The notes under the pieces: generated by a model
Seen by the model: the letters and a program-made list of their open reading frames with translations, nothing else
Databases searched by the model: none
What the model was told of the DNA's origin: nothing
Program-made: the position numbers and the translations under genes
Origin: Limonium bicolor
Lineage: Eukaryota; Streptophyta; Magnoliopsida; Caryophyllales; Plumbaginaceae
Direction of reading: 5' to 3'
DNA length: 64,000 nucleotides
NCBI GenBank assembly: GCA_023374045.1
Contig: CM041777.1
Location: 91,692,300 to 91,756,299, forward strand
Shown: one piece after another, positions 59,401 through 64,000 of the stretch
Layout: every line of letters starts with the position of its first letter
Position numbering within the stretch: the stretch's first letter is position 1

Positions 59401-60784
59401 GGGTTCTTTAAATATTTTACCCATTCCCATTACCCTAATGCAATAGAATTTACATTAGGAAGGAGCTCTTACCTTGAGCTTATAATTCCTTCATTCCTTT
59501 TCCACTTCTTCTTTCTTCCTTGCACCAAAATCGGTCATATGGGGAATGGAGTTGCCAAACTCCATTCCCATCACCCAAAGCACACAAAGCAAGTGTAATT
59601 AAACTACTAACCCTTAAATTAACACTAATTCATTGAAGTGTCAAAAATACAAATTCTAGGGTTTACCTTTGGAGTGATTTAGGAGGGGTTTTAGCCCTTG
59701 GTTCAAGAAGGTGAATCCACCACCATTGCAAGGTTGATATTGTGCTCAAAAGAGAGAGAGAAAATGGAGTGTTACAATGGGGCAAAAATCGGTCACCAAG
59801 GAGGTGAAGAAAACTTAAGGTTCTCATGGAGATTTTACCTTAATGGAGAGAGGGGACTCCAAGCTACACATTGATGCTATTTTCTTCACTAATGGGGTAT
59901 ACCCACGAAAATGAACTTCCTCATTTTTGGATTTTGAAAAGAGAGAAGTGAGTAGAGGATGATGAGGGGATTACAAATATGTAGTTATTTTGCATTTGAA
60001 GCTCACATGAAGGTGGAGCATTGAGAGAAGAAGAGGGAGTAGCCATGGTTGTTGTGGGGAGCTCCAAAAATCGCCAGCCTTGGGAGGATGAAGAAGGAGA
60101 ATCGGCTGGGTGAGGAGAGGGAGGTGAGAGAATAAGGAAAAGTGAGGTGAGAGAAAAGGTGAGTTACTTTCTACTCTTCCTCTTTTTTTTTTGTCTCTTT
60201 ATTTAATTAGCTAGTTACATGTGTGTGTGTGTGAGGGGTTATTTGACTATTAAAAATCGGTCCCCCTACAGTTATACTAGTTGGAGCGTTTTTCGTCTTT
60301 TACAGAAAACGCTCGTTATCTTACCCGGTTTAGGTACCGTTCACTAACCGGGCCCGTTTTCCGGAATTTTCTTGTTTAATTATTTTTATTGGTTATTAAG
60401 CTTCCATAAATGCTTAATAATTATTATTTAATGATTTATAATTTTTACGGGTCCGTTTGACCACTTAAAGTCACGTTTTCGGGTTTCCTGAAAAACGTGC
60501 GCTAAAGCTCTTTTAGCGTTTTAATACATTTCTCGGAGCCGTTTTCTTCGGGAGATCGTTCCCATATATTATTTAGGTCTTATTAAACCTTTAGAATCCA
60601 TATAATACGCTAACCGAGGTCTCATACTCCTATGGTTATTTAACGCTTATTTAGCGTTTTCCGCTTTTTAAGCGTTATTTATTTCTTTTGGATTTATTTT
60701 CCTTACCAATATTACTCTAGCATTATTAGGCTTAAATACGGATTAGAATTATCTTAATCACCATACTTAAGTTGGGGTATTTCA
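56412..60784 (-). mobile_element. Second Tekay-type solo LTR, minus strand, 4.4 kb
   Basis: Plus-strand ends TGTAACACCCC and GGGGTATTTCA. Target duplication atata at 56407-56411 and 60785-60789. Shares blocks with the LTR at 13453 (acgtgactaacaaggct, gtctgatggacc). It has a (catacata)n-rich part at 56990-57080, a tandem hairpin array at 58170-58600 and a short (TG)n at 60218. No primer site or interior sequence, hence solo. Confidence 0.88.
58170..58605. repeat. Tandem array of ~75-bp units with GTCCGACCCA / TGGGTCGGAC stems
   Basis: Six successive units begin with one or two GTCCGACCCA motifs, followed after a few bases by TGGGTCGGAC and a ccattccagaaa-type tail. Each unit can form a 10-bp stem. 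Equivalent in position and layout to 15432-15625, but with T:A in place of A:T at the second base of the stem. Confidence 0.85.
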
Positions 60785-60789
60785 ATATA

Positions 60790-60893
60790 AGTGTGCTAGG
60801 AGTTTTCATGATTCATGATTTCATAAGGCTTATTAGCATTCTTAACTCATTAATTGTCTTTTAATTTGGTTTATAAACCTTAGGGGTATTTCA
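60790..60893 (-). repeat. Terminal piece of the outer solo LTR
   Basis: Ends ...AGGGGTATTTCA followed by agagt (60894-60898), which matches 19916-19920. Confidence 0.75.
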
Positions 60894-60898
60894 AGAGT

Positions 60899-61310
60899 GT
60901 TAAAGTTTTTTGATTTCCTTTCTCGGCAACAACTAAGGGGAAGAGTCTTTTTCTTATGACTCGAGCAAAAGTCACATGAACTCAGTTTTTTTGTATCACA
61001 AACAACAATAATGTACTATAAATGAATTAATTTTTGTTGGACGTGTCAAGTATATCGAAATATGAGTTTTGTGTCTCGTCTCATCTTTTGAATTCATTTC
61101 GATTTTCTTCATGTGAAATCTGTCTATAACGCTCAGTTTGTGCTAGTTTCTGAGAGCAAAGGCAACTCGTCACAAGACTAGGGTGAAAACTATATAACCA
61201 AACATCCCTCATCACAAGGCTTAACTCGTCAAAGATATAAACCCAAAGGTTTATAACGTATTCAGTTTTAGTAACAGCATGATATTTTTGCAACAAGGAA
61301 AGCTTCAAAC
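60899..61310 (-). other. Polygalacturonase intron, upstream part
   Basis: Begins on the minus strand with the donor GTTTGAAG at 61310 and runs to the LTR insertion point. Together with 19794-19915 it would make an intron of about 530 bases before the insertion. Confidence 0.7.
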
Positions 61311-61366
61311 CTGCAGTAGACAGGATGCACCGTCCAGAATGGTAATTTTTGGAATGTAAGATATGA
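61311..61366 (-). pseudogene. Polygalacturonase relic, end of an upstream exon
   Basis: Minus strand reads ISYLTFQKLPFWTVHPVYC and ends TGCAG|gtttg. This is the GH28 segment usually reading N-x-P-F-W-T-x-H-P-V-Y-C. The Ser codon is completed by the first base of the exon at 19793, so both halves of the gene join in phase. A foldback MITE cuts this exon at about 61366. Confidence 0.85.
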
Positions 61367-61895
61367 AATTTTAAGGGAAAATTACATGTCCCATCCATGA
61401 CGTTTGGCGAAATTTCACACTCCATCCACAAGGTTTCAAAAATTACTTTCCTCACCCATGAGGTTTCCCATGTTTTAGATCCAGCAACTTTTCTAAGTTT
61501 TGTTCAATTTAAAATATGCTTAAACTTTGTCCAAAATTGATGAAAATTTACATGGATGATGCTAAAGTGTTAATTTTTTATCTTATGTAAAATCTGAAAC
61601 TTTTTAAGCTCACATGTGACTCGTGGGACCCAATGAAACATGTGACATGTGAGCACATTTTCATTGGGTCCCACAGATCACATTTGAGCTTAAAAAACTT
61701 TGAATTTGATATATGACCAAAATAAAACACTTAAGTATCATCATGTAAAGTTTCATCAATTTTGTCCTAGCGTATTTTAAATTGAAAAAAAATAGAAAAG
61801 CAAGAGGATGTAAATTGGGGAATCATGGGTGGGGAAAATAATTTTTAAAATCTCGTGGGTGAAGTGTGTAATTTCGCCAAATGTCATGGATGGTT
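61366..61895. mobile_element. Foldback MITE, copy 1, inside the polygalacturonase exon
   Basis: About 520 bp, almost wholly an inverted repeat. The left arm starts gggaaaattacatgtcccatcc, and the right arm ends with the complement of catccatgacatttggcg. The centre is also palindromic around the gtgggacccaatgaaa block. A possible short duplication tttaa flanks it (61361-61365 and 61891-61895). It could transcribe into a hairpin RNA. No coding content. Confidence 0.8.
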
Positions 61896-61983
61896 TAATG
61901 TTGTGGGAGTTAGCTTCACAAGGTGGCCTCTGGTGTGTCCAAGTGTTCTTTCCACCACACACCATTGACTGTCCCATTTTGCC
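61896..61983 (-). pseudogene. Polygalacturonase relic, start of the same upstream exon
   Basis: Minus strand: acceptor cttgtgcag, then GQNGTVNG-VWWKEHL, and, after a one-base shift, HTRGHLVKLTPTTL. It matches the GH28 segment G-x-N-G-T-x-D-G-x-G-x-x-W-W...Y-T-R-P. A three-to-six-base loss in the loop and a frameshift confirm decay. It continues at 61366 beyond the MITE. Confidence 0.8.
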
Positions 61984-62527
61984 CTGCACAAGATCACGGT
62001 TTGAGAGAATAACAAATAGAAGCAGTTCAATCAAATTGAACATAACAAAGAATAGCTTCGTTTATATGCACAAGATCACTCCTAGGGCATCATTTGTCCC
62101 ATTCACTCCAAGCGGTATACCAACTTTCATCCATTAATTCTTTTTTATTTACTTCCAAGATCCGTGTAGTCATTGTCTCATACACACCAAAATGACAAGC
62201 AAGAAAGCATATATGCAGTCAGATACTTTTTCAGCTTAACGCATTGTGACAAAGCATTGGTTCGAAGATTCACCGTAGATTAGGATGCAGACCAATGTTT
62301 TTCCTCTTAATCCACGATATGGCTAGAAACACAACAATCTGCATCATCAGTAGACGCCAAAGGGCTCCAAAGGTGATGTAACCAGCTGAGTAACATAACT
62401 ACACAATTTTAGCAGAGTTTTAGCCTAGAAAGGACTAAAATGGTCCCTTTCCCCCTACCTTTTCAATTCCTTAACCACTATAAAACTCTGCATTTAGCGC
62501 CCTAAAATTCCAAAAACTCGGTAAATT
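61984..62527. other. Upstream flank of the polygalacturonase relic
   Basis: On the minus strand this should hold the preceding intron and first exon. I could not recognise the N-terminal GH28 sequence here, so earlier exons may be deleted or too decayed. No other feature seen. Confidence 0.4.
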
Positions 62528-62996
62528 GATTTTAGGGAAAATTACATGCCCCACCCATGACGTTTGGCGCAATTACACACTCCACCCACGAGGTTTCAAA
62601 AATTACTTTCCCCACCCATGTGGTTTCCACCGTTTTACGTCCAGCAACTTTTCTAATTTTTGTTCAATTTAAAAGATGCTTAAACATTGTCCAAAATTGA
62701 TGAAACTTTACATGAATGATGCAAAATTGTTATACTTTGATCTTATGTCAAATCTGAAGTTTTTTAAGCAAACATGTGACCCAATGAAACATGTGTCATG
62801 TGAGTGCATTTTCATTGGGCCCCACAGGTCACATTTGAGCTTAAAAAACATTAGATTTGTCATTGACTAAAATATAACACTTTAACATCGTCCATGTAAA
62901 ATTTCATCAATTTCAGACTACGTTTAACCATCTTTTCAATTGAACAAAAATTTAAAAAGTTGTTGGATATAAAACGGTGGAAACCGCATAGATGGG
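62528..62996. mobile_element. Foldback MITE, copy 2, right end cut by an Athila-type LTR
   Basis: Same family as 61366-61895: gggaaaattacatgccccac start, shared inner arms (tttctaatttttgttcaat, tgatgaaactttacatg) and the same palindromic centre. The right arm stops at ggtggaaaccgcatagatggg, where the LTR begins at 62997. Confidence 0.8.
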
Positions 62997-64000
62997 TGCA
63001 GACGTTATAATCTGAGTGGTTAAACTGGTGTAAATTAAAGGAAAAGAAAGAAATTAAAACCCAAAAATAAACGTCGGGCTGCAAATAAATCCCGGTCGCA
63101 GTAGTATAGTGAAAATGTAAGTAACCGGATGTCGAACTGTGGGACTAATATACATATAATAGTACCTAAGCGTGTCACAGGAGGGGGATTAATTGACTTG
63201 TAATATAAAATAAAAAGAAAAGATAAAATAAACTAAGTTGACAGATAAATAAAATGGAACTCTGGGTCAGGTTAATAATCTGCATAATTAAGCTATCTCT
63301 ACTGGTTTAATAATTTGGCAAGGTTCCTGTAATTATCTTAAGGACTAAGTCATAGCCTCATAAGAACTCGTTCACCTGTAATGCAAGGTTCTAATCAAGG
63401 TTCAAGCAAAAGCCTGCGAACGGCAGAGGAGTATTGAGGAATTACATTTGCAACTGAATACTAACTTATTAAATCATAACAAGTTTCCTCCAGTTTTACG
63501 CCTTAATTAACCTGTCTATTTATCACCTGGTCTGATCAAATAGACTTAGGAAAGCAATTTAATAAATTCGCGAGATCTATTAAAAAGGTGCGTGATAACC
63601 TTTAAGCGTAACAAACTGTATATAAATTAAACCAGTAAAAATATAGCATAATTAATACAAACATATAATAACCATTCCCAGAGCGTATGTAAACTAGCCT
63701 AACATATTAAATAGAATACAGAAACAAGAATGATAGAAATCATCCGTAATCACTCCGTCTCGCTCTGCTATTTTGTATACGTAGGCTAGAGGTGGATTTT
63801 GTGGAATGTAAAATAAATAAAATGGAGAAGGCGGAAGGAGAGAAATGAGATGGCGTGTGGTGAAGTGGTCGTGGATCGATTGTGGATTCGAGAGTGATTT
63901 ATTGGGTGAAGCTCGTGGGTTTATATAGAAAAAAGAGGCAGCAGATAAGGAACGCGTGAATGGATTGAGCTCATTGATTGCTCACTGATTGAAGCATTGA
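62997..64000 (-). mobile_element. Athila-type 3' LTR, minus strand, runs off the window
   Basis: Plus-strand start TGCAGACG is the complement of the Athila LTR end. It aligns in reverse with 9900-10943: tgtgacacgcttaggtac, gtcccac, tttgcagcc, and the C-rich leader and TATA region. Because host MITE sequence lies on its left, this is the outer end of the 3' LTR, and the element extends to the right. Confidence 0.85.
63919..63928 (-). promoter_or_regulatory. TATA box of the minus-strand Athila-type LTR
   Basis: Minus strand reads TCTATATAAACCC, same as at 1180 and 9950. Confidence 0.6.

Larger units (their letters stand above)
19921..60893 (-). mobile_element. Outer Tekay-type solo LTR, minus strand, split by four later insertions
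   Basis: Plus-strand start TGTAACACCCCT (19921), resumed after the CACTA element; end AGGGGTATTTCA (60893). The duplication agagt flanks both ends. Its own sequence is 19921-19932, 29479-29588, 48782-52055, 55037-56411 and 60790-60893, about 5 kb together. That is the size of the other LTRs of this lineage, so it is a solo LTR left by LTR-LTR recombination. Everything else inside is younger and has its own target duplication. Confidence 0.8.

Noticed and set aside
61081..61455. 124-codon minus-strand frame as a separate gene
   Set aside because: It crosses the polygalacturonase donor site and the MITE boundary; the GH28 match lies in a different frame.

Overview
This is a gene-poor, AT-rich piece of a plant nuclear genome, most likely a eudicot with a large, retrotransposon-rich genome. 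The evidence is Ty3/gypsy elements of the Athila and Tekay/Del types, a CACTA element with TIR CACTAGTA and a Ulp1-type protease, hAT elements with 8-bp target duplications, an L1-type LINE, foldback MITEs, and one spliced host gene, a GH28 polygalacturonase. I see no tRNA, rRNA or CRISPR. The species cannot be named from the sequence.

Layout. (1) 1-17909 is a nest of retroelements. The end of a Tekay-type LTR (minus strand, 1-940) sits inside the 5' LTR of a decayed Athila-like element (941-10943). That element lies in the non-coding interior (10944-13452) of another minus-strand element, whose 5' LTR is 13453-17909. (2) 19040-19793 and 61311-61983 are the two halves of one broken polygalacturonase gene on the minus strand. 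(3) Between them is a 41-kb insertion in one of its introns. The host of this nest is a Tekay-type solo LTR (19921-60893, target duplication agagt at both ends). It was hit by a CACTA transposon (19933-29475, TSD cct), a full-length Tekay/Del chromovirus (29589-48776, TSD catac), an Athila-type solo LTR (52056-55031, TSD atagt) and a second Tekay-type solo LTR (56412-60784, TSD atata). (4) 61366-62996 holds two foldback MITEs, and 62997-64000 is the start of a minus-strand Athila-type element that runs out of the window.

The Tekay element is the most remarkable object. Between gag and protease it carries a 989-bp segment with an uninterrupted ~260-codon reading frame for an AlkB-type Fe(II)/2-oxoglutarate dioxygenase, with the catalytic residues present. 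The segment has intron-like ends (CAG|GTATTT ... TTATTAG|G), and removing it joins gag to protease in frame. It therefore looks like a captured plant ALKBH1-like cDNA lodged in an optional intron of a retrotransposon. The same element has a 5'-truncated LINE in its left LTR and a 931-bp hAT-like element inserted precisely in the integrase region.

Most coding regions are disabled by stops and frameshifts. Comparison of the two Tekay LTRs shows many single-base deletions in the left copy, so some frameshifts may be sequence errors. The CACTA element has a TNP2-type transposase gene (frameshift and stop near its start) and a second gene ending in a Ulp1-like protease with its His-Asp-Cys residues intact.
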